Assembly: GCF_000142905.1 (NCBI RefSeq)
Contig: NW_013657648.1
Coordinates: forward strand, 202,922-236,840
DNA length: 33,919 nucleotides
Reading direction: 5' to 3'
Source: Thecamonas trahens ATCC 50062
Lineage: Eukaryota > Apusozoa > Apusomonadida > Apusomonadidae
Part shown: one piece after another, positions 9,604 to 17,784 of the stretch
Layout: each line of letters starts with the position of its first letter
Position numbering within the stretch: the first letter of the stretch is position 1
Program-made: the position numbers and the translations under genes
The notes under the pieces: generated by a model
Seen by the model: the letters and a program-made list of their open reading frames with translations, nothing else
Told to the model about the DNA's origin: nothing
Databases searched by the model: none

Positions 9604-11823
9604 TTACGAGCTCGAGCTCGAGGCCGAGCCTGGGGCAGGCTTCGACGGGGTGTAGCGGGCCTGGGCCGAGGCGATGATGGCGCGGTACTTCTTGAGCTGG
9701 TTGAGATACTGCAGCTGACGCTTGGACTCGCGGCGGATCTTATGGCCCTTGAAGAGGTTGAGAGAGTAGTGGATGGCCTCGATGATGAGCGGGTTGAGCA
9801 TCTCGACGGCGAGCGAGCGGAACACGTCCGAGGTGGAGCGGTCGATGACAGCCCCAAAGTAGGCCGAGGTGAAGACTTGGCCATAGAGTGGGATGACAAG
9901 CGGCCACTTGGCCGAGTTGGTGAGCGCGCCCCAGAAGCCGAGCCCGGTCTCGGTTTTGGGCGAGCGGAGGAGCTCTGCGGTTTCCGCCATGAGAACCGGG
10001 TACGAGACGGTGGCGCGCTTCTCACGGGCAATCATGCCCTCGATGTGGGACGAGAGGCCATCCGAGTTGATCTCGGTCGAGATGCGCTTGACAAGGTAGC
10101 GGAAGAAGTGAAGGGCAAGGCGCGACTCGCGGCCGGTGCCGGCGTGGGCGGTGCGGTCGACAAACTCGAGGAGCTGATCGACGGTGGCGCGGCGGCAGCG
10201 GTCAACGAGGTGGGCGTCGCTGAGGACGGCATCGACCGAGTCCTCGAGCGCCTCCTGCCACACTGGGCGGGCACGGTTGGCGTTCTCCGGAAAGACGTAC
10301 TTGTAGAATGGAGCGAGCGCGCCGTCGATGAGGGCGTGGTCACCAAGCCGCGCCAGGGTGGCGTCGTCGATCTTGTCAGGTGTGCCAGTGCCAAAGACGA
10401 GGGCGCGCTCAAACTTGCCGCGGCGGTCGACAAAGTGGGACTCGGGCTCAAAGTCGACGTCGGTGAGAGCGCGACGGGCGGTCTTCTGCACATGCAGCTC
10501 GTCATTTGTCGGCTTGTAGGCCTCTGTGAGGCGGGCCGAGAGCTGCGGCGAAGCCAGCGGCGAAGGCGGGTCAGAGAACTCAAAGAACTTGTCCATAGCA
10601 TCAAACCAGGCATTGTGGACAATGTCACCGATGGTGTCGCGGACCTGGGCCTCAAACTCGAGGCGCTCCGGCGAGAGCGGCGAGAACTTGAGGACAAGCT
10701 TCTCGAGCTCGCGGGCAATGTTACGGAGATCGGTCTCGGCCGAGATGGCGAGGAGGAACTGCTCGTCCTTGGCCACGTCGTCGATATGTTGATCGAGCTC
10801 GGCGAGGATACGCGGAAAGTCGGCGGCTACCTTGTTGAGCTGCTCCTCCGAGAGAACCCGGCGGAGGGTGGGGATGCCGAGGCGGAGGTCACCGACATCG
10901 CGGAGCTTAGCCCTGCGGATAAAGGCTTCCTCGATGCGGAGCACATCGTCGAACGACTTGCCGTCCTCGAGCTCCTTCTGCGAGCGGCAGCGGACGCCGA
11001 CGTAGCCAAGGCCGAGCGGGTAGTCCTCGTTGCGGAGGATGGAGTGGATGTGCTTGCGCGACTTGATGAGGTCCATTTTGGTGAGGACTCCGAGTGAGCG
11101 GTCCATGTTGGCGTCGACAGCCTGTGCGTTCTTGATGCCCATCGACATGGCCACGTCGTCGGCGGCCGAGGCGACGGCAACAATGATGTTGTTCGGGTCG
11201 GAGATGTACTTTTGGCAGAGCGCGGCAATGCGCTCGGGGAGCTCGGGCGACTGCCCGGCACGGACAGCGTGGATGTAGCCCGGCAGGTCGATGAGCGAGA
11301 CGTTGTACACGTGCGGCGCGTAGATGGACATGGTGACCGGCAGCTCGGAAAACTCTTCGTCCTGGTTCTTCTCGCGGAGAATGGCCTCGACTTGCTCAAA
11401 GTCAAAGATCTTGCGGCCGTCGTCAAACTCAGCCCATGTCCCGGAGTCGGAGCGGAGCAAGTTGAGCTCGAGGGGGCGGGTGGTGCACATCGAGGTCGAC
11501 TTTGGGAGAAAGTCAAAGCCAGCCACAGCCTCGAGCACCGACGACTTGCCCGATGACTGGTTGCCGACGACGACGATCTTGGGCAGCTCGAGCTTGGCCT
11601 TTTCCTTGCCCAGCACCTTTTCCAGGCGGACCAGTGTCGGAATGACAGCCTCGGGATCGGTCTCGTTGTAGACGGCCTCCTTGGCCACACCCGCCGACTT
11701 CTTCTTGGTCCTCCGTGCGGCAAAGGTCCTCTGCCACCCGGCCGCTGCAGCGATGCCTGTCGCACCTGCGAGCATGGGCCGGGCTGCAGCGCGGAGTGAA
11801 TGGTGTCGGAATAGAGCCAGCAT
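9604..11823 (-). CDS. MGM1: Mgm1/OPA1-type mitochondrial dynamin GTPase
   Basis: Dynamin-family GTPase of the mitochondrial inner-membrane fusion group. The first 45 residues are Arg/Ala-rich without acids (MLALFRHHSLRAAARPMLAG), as expected of a matrix-targeting presequence. GTPase motifs: P-loop GNQSSGKSSV at residues 87-96, DLPGYIHA near 178 and TKMD near 247. DLPGYI and YISDPNNIIVAVASA followed by DRSLGVLTKMDL resemble Mgm1 more than Drp1 or classical dynamins. Middle and effector helices follow to residue 739, with no PH domain or Pro-rich tail. I do not see the clear inner-membrane anchor usually found just after the presequence; only a short Ala/Gly stretch is present at residues 17-30. 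Intronless. A plastid or other organelle DRP is a less likely alternative. Confidence 0.82.
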   Translation of the reverse strand: MLALFRHHSLRAAARPMLAGATGIAAAAGWQRTFAARRTKKKSAGVAKEAVYNETDPEAVIPTLVRLEKVLGKEKAKLELPKIVVVGNQSSGKSSVLEAVAGFDFLPKSTSMCTTRPLELNLLRSDSGTWAEFDDGRKIFDFEQVEAILREKNQDEEFSELPVTMSIYAPHVYNVSLIDLPGYIHAVRAGQSPELPERIAALCQKYISDPNNIIVAVASAADDVAMSMGIKNAQAVDANMDRSLGVLTKMDLIKSRKHIHSILRNEDYPLGLGYVGVRCRSQKELEDGKSFDDVLRIEEAFIRRAKLRDVGDLRLGIPTLRRVLSEEQLNKVAADFPRILAELDQHIDDVAKDEQFLLAISAETDLRNIARELEKLVLKFSPLSPERLEFEAQVRDTIGDIVHNAWFDAMDKFFEFSDPPSPLASPQLSARLTEAYKPTNDELHVQKTARRALTDVDFEPESHFVDRRGKFERALVFGTGTPDKIDDATLARLGDHALIDGALAPFYKYVFPENANRARPVWQEALEDSVDAVLSDAHLVDRCRRATVDQLLEFVDRTAHAGTGRESRLALHFFRYLVKRISTEINSDGLSSHIEGMIAREKRATVSYPVLMAETAELLRSPKTETGLGFWGALTNSAKWPLVIPLYGQVFTSAYFGAVIDRSTSDVFRSLAVEMLNPLIIEAIHYSLNLFKGHKIRRESKRQLQYLNQLKKYRAIIASAQARYTPSKPAPGSASSSSS

Positions 11824-12094
11824 ATTAATAGTTTTTTGGGGGGGGGAGAGAGAGAGGGAGGGTGAAGGGTGTGGGGTGGGGTGTGGGGTGTGGGGGTGTG
11901 GGGTGTGGGGAGAGGTGTGAAGGTTGTGGGTGCGCGGCTATGAGGGGGGGGGGGGGGGGGGGTGACAGGCGAGTGGAAGGAGAAATACTTTGGTTGCCGC
12001 GTCACGGGCGGAGACTGCGTTGCGGCGCGGTGTGACTGCGGGCACCAGGTCACTGGTTCAGTTTAACCGCATTCATTGAACCCAAGCTCTACCA
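11824..12094. repeat. MGM1 upstream spacer with G run and TG-rich tract
   Basis: Spacer upstream of MGM1 (minus). It contains a GA/GGGA-rich patch (11839-11865), an imperfect GGGTGTG repeat (about 11868-11925) and a run of 19 G at 11944-11962. It should hold the MGM1 promoter and the 3' end of the next minus-strand gene. No gene is seen. Confidence 0.6.
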
Positions 12095-12470
12095 CTACAG
12101 AGGAAGAGCTAGCCCAGACAGGTTCTTGCGGGTCTTGGACGGCGGAAGAGGGAGAAGATCGTGGTCGTCAAGAGTGGACCGGCCAGCAGCAAGGGAAGCC
12201 AGGGCGTCGATCTCGTCCGAGAGTCGCTCGCGCTTGGACGGCGGCGACGACGAAGGGGAAGGTGAAGAGAGAGGGGAGTCGTGGACGTTGTCGAGGTGGT
12301 CTTCAGGCTGGGGAAGGAGCGGAGGTGCCGCGGCTGCGAGATTAGCGGCCACGAGATCAGCAGCCGTTAGGTCGGCGGCCACGAGGGGAGCGGTAGACAG
12401 CGCAAGCGGATCAAAGGGAGCAGGCGGGGAGGGAGGAGAGAGCGGGCGAGCGGGGAAGCCTTGGGGAGGC
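12095..12470 (-). CDS. Probable C-terminal continuation of the tandem Cys/His protein in a shifted frame
   Basis: Open minus-strand frame that overlaps the end of the preceding reading frame and ends with TAG at 12095. It starts from the point where the preceding frame turns into apparent nonsense after GVW. The translation has an Ala-rich stretch (LVAADLTAADLVAANLAAAA), an acidic/Ser-rich piece, then SKRERLSDEIDALASLAAGR and a basic end. It lacks its own convincing start codon, and codon third positions are mostly C or G as in neighbouring genes. It is best read as the tail of the same protein, reached by a frame change that needs one base fewer (or two more) than shown. An unseen intron is the alternative. 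Confidence 0.45.
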
Positions 12471-13604
12471 GTTGCGCCGCCAGACGCCAGATTCAAACAG
12501 CTCGGTGCATGTGGTGCACGCGGTGCCATCATCAAGCTGAGTCATTGATAGGAGAGCGTGTTCGTGATGGAGGGAGATGGATTGTTCGTGCTTGCGACGC
12601 CCTTCGTTTCGCTTCCAGGGTGTGACCGCCTTGGTCACCCACGTGCACCCGGTGTGGGTGCACTGGCTCACGTCGGTGGCGCGCTTGATCATGGCGCCAT
12701 CGTCGGTCCAGACTCCAGTGCGGATCAGATCCTGACAAACGGAGCAAGACTTGCTATGGCGGCGAAAGTGGGCGTCGTGGAGGACCGAAGAGCGCTCGTG
12801 GCGCTCGAGCCGCTGGCGGAGCTCGTGTGGCGTGCGGTAGGCGGGGTGGTAGTCGCAGCCGATGTGGCGACAGCTGACAACTGCCGGCGGCAAAGGCGGC
12901 TTGCGCGGCGGGCGGGGAGAGGCCTTTGCGCCGGCCGCGGTTGCCGACGACGACTTTGCTGACTTTGCCGACTTTGCCGACTTTGCCGACTTTGCCGACG
13001 AGGCACGGTGGCGGGAGGTTTTGACTTGGCGCGGGCGGGCGTTGGCCGCCGACGGGCGGGTGGCTGGCTGGGGCTTGGCAGCCACCGGGCGACGAAAGCC
13101 GGAGGGAGAGGAAGAGGTGGTGGACGAGGATGGCGTCATTGGCATGGACGTCGTGGTCCGAGGTGGCGGAGCAGCGGTATGAGGTCGCACCGAGTGTTGA
13201 CTTGCAGGAGAGCGGTGTGGCGTGGGCGCAGCCAGGTGGCTCTTCCCTTGCGACATGGCAGCCAGAGCCCTTGAAAAGAGGAACGGGTTGAGTGGCTGTG
13301 GCACCATTCCGGGTGGCAGCGGCGAGGGAAAAACCAAGCCGGAGAGGGTAGGCACCATCGCGGGCAGACTGGGTGGCAAGTACGGGAGTGCCATTGGCAA
13401 GCTGCCGGGAAATACTGCGATTTGTTGCCCGTTCATAGGAGCACGGCCACCGGGGACCGGCATGATGGTCCCACGGTGTAGCCCTAGCTGCTCGCCGGCG
13501 ACACTCGAGCTGCTCCCGCCGCCGGCTTCACCTTTTCCGCTTCCTTGGTTCTTCCGTCCTCCTTGTTCGCCTTCCGCCTCCTCAACCGCACCACGCACCG
13601 GCAT
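12411..13604 (-). CDS. Unknown protein with two tandem Cys/His modules (putative zinc-binding)
   Basis: No known family recognised. The N-terminal 200 residues are low-complexity (Pro/Ser/Ala), then comes a basic tract with five Ser-Ala-Lys repeats. The C-terminal part holds two copies of one module. Copy 1 (about 12878-12708) has CRHIGC, HERSSVLHDAHF, CSVC and GVW. Copy 2 (about 12664-12480) has CTHTGC, HEQSISLHHEHAL, CTTC and GVW. The spacing between GC and HE is 18 residues in both. The pattern is C-x-H-x-G-C-x18-H-E-x-S-x2-L-H-x2-H-x(7-13)-C-x2-C-x2-L-x4-G-V-W. The first in-frame ATG is at 13604; the frame is open upstream to 13646. The frame stops 21 residues after the second GVW. A different frame continues with coding-like sequence to 12095 (KRERLSDEIDALASLAAG), so the true C-terminus may lie there after a frame change near 12470-12480. 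Confidence 0.6.
   Translation of the reverse strand: MPVRGAVEEAEGEQGGRKNQGSGKGEAGGGSSSSVAGEQLGLHRGTIMPVPGGRAPMNGQQIAVFPGSLPMALPYLPPSLPAMVPTLSGLVFPSPLPPGMVPQPLNPFLFSRALAAMSQGKSHLAAPTPHRSPASQHSVRPHTAAPPPRTTTSMPMTPSSSTTSSSPSGFRRPVAAKPQPATRPSAANARPRQVKTSRHRASSAKSAKSAKSAKSAKSSSATAAGAKASPRPPRKPPLPPAVVSCRHIGCDYHPAYRTPHELRQRLERHERSSVLHDAHFRRHSKSCSVCQDLIRTGVWTDDGAMIKRATDVSQCTHTGCTWVTKAVTPWKRNEGRRKHEQSISLHHEHALLSMTQLDDGTACTTCTELFESGVWRRNASPRLPRSPALSSLPACSL
12952..12996 (+). repeat. 9-bp tandem repeat (5 copies) coding Ser-Ala-Lys
   Basis: Five head-to-tail copies of GACTTTGCC (the first with T at its last base). On the minus strand the unit reads as a three-residue Lys-Ser-Ala repeat inside the basic tract of the tandem Cys/His protein. 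Confidence 0.85.
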
Positions 13605-14093
13605 AGCTCCTATACCGGCAAGGTCGTGGGTTGGTGAAGTGACCAAAGACTAGGGCCAATTCTCCTGCTTGTACAACACACGAGGCCGATGTGGGAATTG
13701 ATTGGTGGTGGAGCAAGGGCGGGGAGGGGGGGGGGGGAGGGGAGGGGGGGGGGAGGGGGGTGTCAGCGTGGGGTGTTCCGGGTCTCATGAAATTGGTCAT
13801 CCGGTGAAGCTCCGTGGATGGCATCATTGAAGCGACGGGGGTGACGGGTGGATCGTGAGAAGGCAGGGGTGGAAAGAGTGGGTATACCTGTGTGTGCCTG
13901 TCAAGGTTGTATGGGTAGCGGAGGTCGGGCTTGCGTGCGGGGCAGACGTAATGGTACTGAGGAGGGGCGGTAGGAGCCCGTATCGGTAAAAATTCTCCGC
14001 ATAAAAATGCTTGTACACTCCCCGCACCGGCCGCTTGCCGCCAATATTGGACGGCAAAACGTACCTGTCATCGGCCGTTGGCAGGAATGGTGT
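13582..14093 (-). CDS. Unrecognised coding sequence, broken frame, no start found
   Basis: Two coding-looking minus-strand segments in adjacent frames. The upstream one (about 14093-13980) reads DRYVLPSNIGGKRPVRG then VYKHFYAENFYRYG. The downstream one (from 13980) reads PPQYHYVCPARKPDLRYPYN and later STELHRMTNFMRPGTPHAD before dissolving into Pro-rich sequence. One base missing from the GGG at 13977-13979 would join them as RYG-APTAPPQYHYV. No ATG precedes the first segment in frame, so an upstream exon or another start must exist. Near 14065 the sequence GACAG/GTACGT could be an acceptor or a donor; near 13892, CAG/GTATAC looks like a donor. The end overlaps the start region of the Cys/His gene, so the two may belong to one gene. 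I recognise no family. Confidence 0.3.
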
Positions 14094-14329
14094 GGTGTGT
14101 GTGTGAATGCAAGGAATTTGATGGTGTGTGTGGGAGGGAGGGGGGGGGGATCGAGGATATAGTCAATGGATAGACGAGGCTTCGGCGTGATGGGTGATGG
14201 GTGGCGATCAGATCGGTGGTTTGCAGAGTGGTTTGCGCAGCCTGGGCGTGTGGGAGGGGCCGAGAGAGAGTGAGAGAGAGAGAGAGACGGCCACTCGACT
14301 TGCGGCGAGCAAGGCGCTACGTGCAAGCG

Positions 14330-15894
14330 ATGTCTGATGGTGTCCAGGTCAACGTAAGGAGGCGTGGCCAGGACGGCGCGGACAACGTGCGGAGGTGCGA
14401 GGCGGAAGGGTGTCAGGTGGTGGCACGCCGGCGGTGCGGGCGATGCAAGCGGGCGCGGTACTGCTCGCGCGAGTGCCAGGTAGCCGCATGGCCTGCGCAC
14501 AAGGCTGCAGGCTGCGGCCAGGCGACAAGATCGACGAACGCGGTCACAGCGACGGTGATGGAGGCGATGCGAGCGGTGATGGAGGCAGCGGTGATCCGCG
14601 GCATCCATCTGGACGGCGAGCCCGCGAGCGGGAGCCTCACGCTCTCACCCGAGCACCACCCCGCGGCGGCGCACGGACGCGGCGTGCTGGTGGGAGGGTG
14701 GGCGCCCCCTGGCGGCCAGGCTTGCGCGGGAGCCAGAGAGAGAGCTGCGACGGTGCGGTGCGGGCGGTAGTGGCGGTGGTGGCCGGCCTCGCGGCGGCGG
14801 TCCCACCGCTGGCGGCGGTCCGCGCCAAGCTGCGCCTCCGCGTCCGCGACTCGTCCTACTTTGCCCAGTGCGACCTTCAGTTCGCAGCGCTCGGCGTGCG
14901 GGCGCCGCGGATTGTGCGTCGGGCGCTTGGCTCGCCGGCGCGCCTCTTCGCGTATCTGGTCTATCCCGAGCCGTCGTCGGGCGAGGCCGAAGACGGAGCG
15001 GCAGCAGGCGACGCAGCGGTGAGCGTGACTGCCGGTCATCTTGAGGTGTGGGGCGTGAGCGGAAACGAGCTCTTTGACGAGCTCATTGCCGATGTAGTGG
15101 AAGCCCACGAGCCTGCGGCGTGCTGGACGGCCGCGACGAGCACGGCTGAGCTGCATCTGGCCTCGCTGAGCTCTGAAGACGCCAACCTGGCGCCACTGCT
15201 GGCGCCAGGCGCGTTTATCGACGGTGTCGTCGACGTTGTCGGCCGGCCGGTTGTTATGCTCCCGAGCCCGTCGATCTTGCTAGTGACCGGAAGCGAGAAC
15301 GAGGCTGGGCTGATGGCCATGCTGCAGTCTGTGGCATCCTTTCTGGGCGAGCTGGGCAAGCGGGCGCTTGTCGTCGCCTACGCCTGGCACGGCGAGTCCG
15401 GCGGCGGGTGGCTGCCGTGGGCGCCCGAGCCGCAGCTCGAGCCGTCCATCTCTGTCGTCTACACTGCGCTCACCGTCTCGTACATCAAGGCGCTGTACGA
15501 CGAGCAGAAGAGCCTCCTCGACACCATCCTCGACTACGAGCAGCCCGAGGCCAAGCCGATGGTGGCCACGCAGGTCCTTATGCGCGATCCGGACAACACC
15601 CGGTTCTTCACCTACTGCGTGTGGGCCAAGGGCGCCGAGGCGCTCTTACCCAAGACCGACATCATCATGTTTGCGCTGCCGGAGACGTTTCCACACGCCA
15701 TCATCGGCAAGGCAACATGGGACGACGTTGTCGCCGGCCTCGACGCCGACGCCTTTGAGCCCACCGAGTTTGATCCGCCGCGCTTCCGCCTCCTAGCCTC
15801 CTCCTTCCCGTCCGACGCCCAGCTCGCGGCCATCTGTCCCGAGTTTGCTGCCGCAACAGCCTCGGCGCCAGCCTCTGCCTCAGCGTCAGCCTGA
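14330..15894 (+). CDS. MYND zinc-finger protein with large unknown C-terminal region (frameshifted)
   Basis: The N-terminus carries a MYND finger at about residues 23-62: CEAEGC, CGRC, YCSREC and WPAHKAAGC, a zinc-binding protein-interaction domain. The spacing is slightly unusual (C-x4-C at the start, H-x4-C at the end). The frame begun at 14330 runs to a stop at 14768-14770. The rest of the protein lies in the next frame, open to 15894. That part is about 375 residues of well-formed protein (YFAQCDLQFAALGVRAPRIV, ILLVTGSENEAGLMAMLQSV, TDIIMFALPETFPHAIIGKA), ending in an Ala/Ser repeat. I know no family for it. The switch lies between about 14640 and 14770; one base missing, for example in the CCCCC at 14704-14708, would join the frames. 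Short introns of about 50-60 nt could also do so but would be smaller than any other intron here. Confidence 0.6.
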
Positions 15895-15920
15895 GCCTCA
15901 GCGTCAGCCTCGCCTCGCAG
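15864..15920 (+). repeat. Imperfect CAGCCTC/GCGTCAGCC repeat at the MYND gene end
   Basis: A short run of imperfect repeats based on GCCTCAGCGTCAGCC spans the last codons and the stop of the MYND-protein gene. In the coding part it gives an Ala-Ser repeat. The rest of the spacer up to 16161 shows no gene. Confidence 0.6.
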
Positions 15921-16161
15921 CGATGGCCAAGCCAGTGAATGACGACCACGACTCCCATCTGCGACCAAATATGCCAGCGTCGCCGCCAACGCGACACACC
16001 GCTCAACGACAGGCGTGACGGGCACAAGCGGGCTGCACTCGACTTGGATGCTCCCAGCAGCATCCCACACAGTCCGTAGCACCGTCCAGCTCGCAGCCTC
16101 TCGGGCAGCAGCAGGCACAGCACTCGCAGCGTTGACAGGAAGAAGCGCAAGCGGCGAGAGG

Positions 16162-16905
16162 ATGGCTAGCGTGGCGGCGAGCAGCAGCGAGGGCAGACGC
16201 GGCGGAGCGTACCGTGCGGTGGCGGCGGCGGTAGCGGCAGCGGCCGAAACTGCCGGACGGAGCGAGGCTCCGCTGCTGGTGGCAGTGTCGAAGCGGTTCC
16301 CGGCCGAAGCTGTGCAGGAGGTGTATGACGCCGGAGCGCGAGTGTTTGGTGAGAACTACGTGCAGGAGCTGGTGGCCAAGGCCCCGGCCCTCCCGGACGA
16401 CATCGAGTGGCACTTTATCGGCTCGCTGCAGAGTAACAAGGCCAAGGCGCTGGTGGCCATCCCCAACCTGGCTGTTGTCCAGACGCTGCACTCGAACAAG
16501 CTCGCCAAGACGCTCAACAAGGCCGCGGCCGACGCCGACCGGACCCTCGACGTGTACATCCAGGTCAACACCTCGGGCGAGGAGAGCAAATCAGGCGTCG
16601 AGCCCGAGGCGGTCCTCGAGCTCGCCCGCTACGTGGCCGAGCAGTGCCCAGCGCTCAAGCTCGCCGGGCTGATGACGATCGGCTCGCGCGCAGCGTCGAT
16701 CAACGCCGCCGCCGGCGAGACCAACCCCGACTTTGAGGTTCTCGCCACAGCGGCGGCGGCCATCGGCGACGCCGGCCTCCGTGCCGCGGGCGACGCCCGC
16801 CCACTCGTCCTCTCCATGGGCATGTCGGCCGACTTTGAGCAAGCCATCCTGCAGGGTTCGACTTGTGTCCGTGTCGGCTCGGCCATCTTTGGCGCCCGGT
16901 CGTGA
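16162..16905 (+). CDS. PLPBP: YggS/PLPBP-family pyridoxal phosphate homeostasis protein
   Basis: Single-domain PLP-binding protein of the YggS/PROSC family (alanine-racemase-like fold type III barrel). These proteins buffer pyridoxal 5'-phosphate and have no known catalytic reaction. The full set of motifs is present in order: LLVAVSKRF with PLP lysine K44, FGENYVQEL, IEWHFIGSLQSNK, VQTLHS, VNTSGEESKSG, LAGLMTIG, LSMGMSADFEQAI and RVGSAIFG. The ATG at 16162 gives 247 residues, the usual length. The frame is open upstream to an ATG at 16015, which would add 49 residues without recognisable features; a mitochondrial presequence there cannot be excluded. It converges on TRAPPC4 with 24 bp between stops. 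Confidence 0.95.
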   Translation: MASVAASSSEGRRGGAYRAVAAAVAAAAETAGRSEAPLLVAVSKRFPAEAVQEVYDAGARVFGENYVQELVAKAPALPDDIEWHFIGSLQSNKAKALVAIPNLAVVQTLHSNKLAKTLNKAAADADRTLDVYIQVNTSGEESKSGVEPEAVLELARYVAEQCPALKLAGLMTIGSRAASINAAAGETNPDFEVLATAAAAIGDAGLRAAGDARPLVLSMGMSADFEQAILQGSTCVRVGSAIFGARS

Positions 16906-16929
16906 GGCAGCCCGCACCGACCGGGGTGA

Positions 16930-17650
16930 CTACGCCGAGAGCGACGCCACCAGTGCGTCGAGATGGGCCACGAACTTGTCGCAGCCCTGGATCGGCTGCT
17001 CAAGCTCGTAAAACGGGTTCTTCAGCACAAAGTCCGCGTAGTACTCGTAGACCTGCGAGAGGAAGACATCGAGCGAGGCCTGCGACGGAGAGGCCGTGAC
17101 AAAGAACTTGGTCCCGGTCAGCGCTTGGAAGCAGCGGAGCTTGACCGTCGACGCCTCGATCTCCTCCACGCCCGATGAGCCTGCCACTGGCGCCACCTGT
17201 GCCGCAATAGCATGGATGCCGTGAAAAAACCCGCCGAGTCGCAGATGTTCGTTCACCATCAGCTTGTTGGCCTTGTAGTCCTCAAAGTCCTGCAGGAGGT
17301 GTGCATGTGGGGGTGGGTTAGTATGTGCCTGCTGTGCCTGCTCTCCTCCCTTGTGCCTGCTCTCCTCCCTTGTGCGCTCTCTCTCTCACACACACACACA
17401 CACTCTCTCTCTCTCTCTCTCCCTCCCTCCATTCCCTTCTCCTCCTTCTCCCGCTTCCCCTTCCCCCCCCCCCCCCCCCATTCCTTCCCCTAGCCACCTT
17501 CCCCCTCCTCCCCCCTCCCCCCTTCCTCCCACCCCCCCACCCACCCCACCCCCCCCCACCCCCACACCCCCACACCCCCACACCCCTTCTTACCTTCTGA
17601 TAAATGAGCCCACCAGCCTTGTTGATGATGTAGAACGAGAAGATAGGCAT
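16930..17650 (-). CDS. TRAPPC4: TRAPP complex subunit 4 (Trs23), two exons
   Basis: Core subunit of the TRAPP complexes, longin-fold proteins that activate Rab1/Ypt1 in ER-Golgi traffic. Exon 1 (17650-17594) reads MPIFSFYIINKAGGLIYQK, the conserved first strands. Donor GTAAGA follows at 17593 and acceptor CTGCAG ends at 17290 (304 nt, phase 0). Exon 2 (17289-16930) has DFEDYKANKLMVNEHLRLGG, GSSGVEEIEASTVKLRCFQA, LTGTKFFVTA and YEYYADFVLKNPFYELEQPI, close to the TRAPPC4 pattern LHCYQTLTGxKF...LKNPFYxLExPI and distinct from TRAPPC1. Product 138 residues. It lacks the PDZ-like insert of animal and yeast Trs23 (about 219 residues), as in plant-type short forms. The intron is filled with CA, CT and C tracts. 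Confidence 0.92.
17290..17593 (-). repeat. TRAPPC4 intron made largely of simple repeats
   Basis: The intron holds, on the plus strand, duplicated CTCTCCCTTGTGCCTG units (17340-17375), a (CA)n(CT)n tract at about 17389-17422, a 17-base C run at 17463-17479 and C-rich sequence to about 17585. In the transcribed sense this is GT-, GA- and G-rich. The splice donor GTAAGA and acceptor CTGCAG are intact at its ends. Confidence 0.8.
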
Positions 17651-17784
17651 ACTCCACCCTCTCTTCACAACCACAAGAGCAGTGTATCCTAACCATCTCC
17701 CTGCTGAGGCGAAGGCGCTCATGATCACGATCACGACCACCTCGGTGACCATGATCATTCCAGCCATTCCTTCCCCCCCCCCCG

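Noticed and set aside
9361-11097. Long plus-strand open frame opposite MGM1 (about 578 codons)
   Set aside because: Antisense shadow of MGM1; Leu/Glu/Val-rich low-complexity translation with no recognisable domain.
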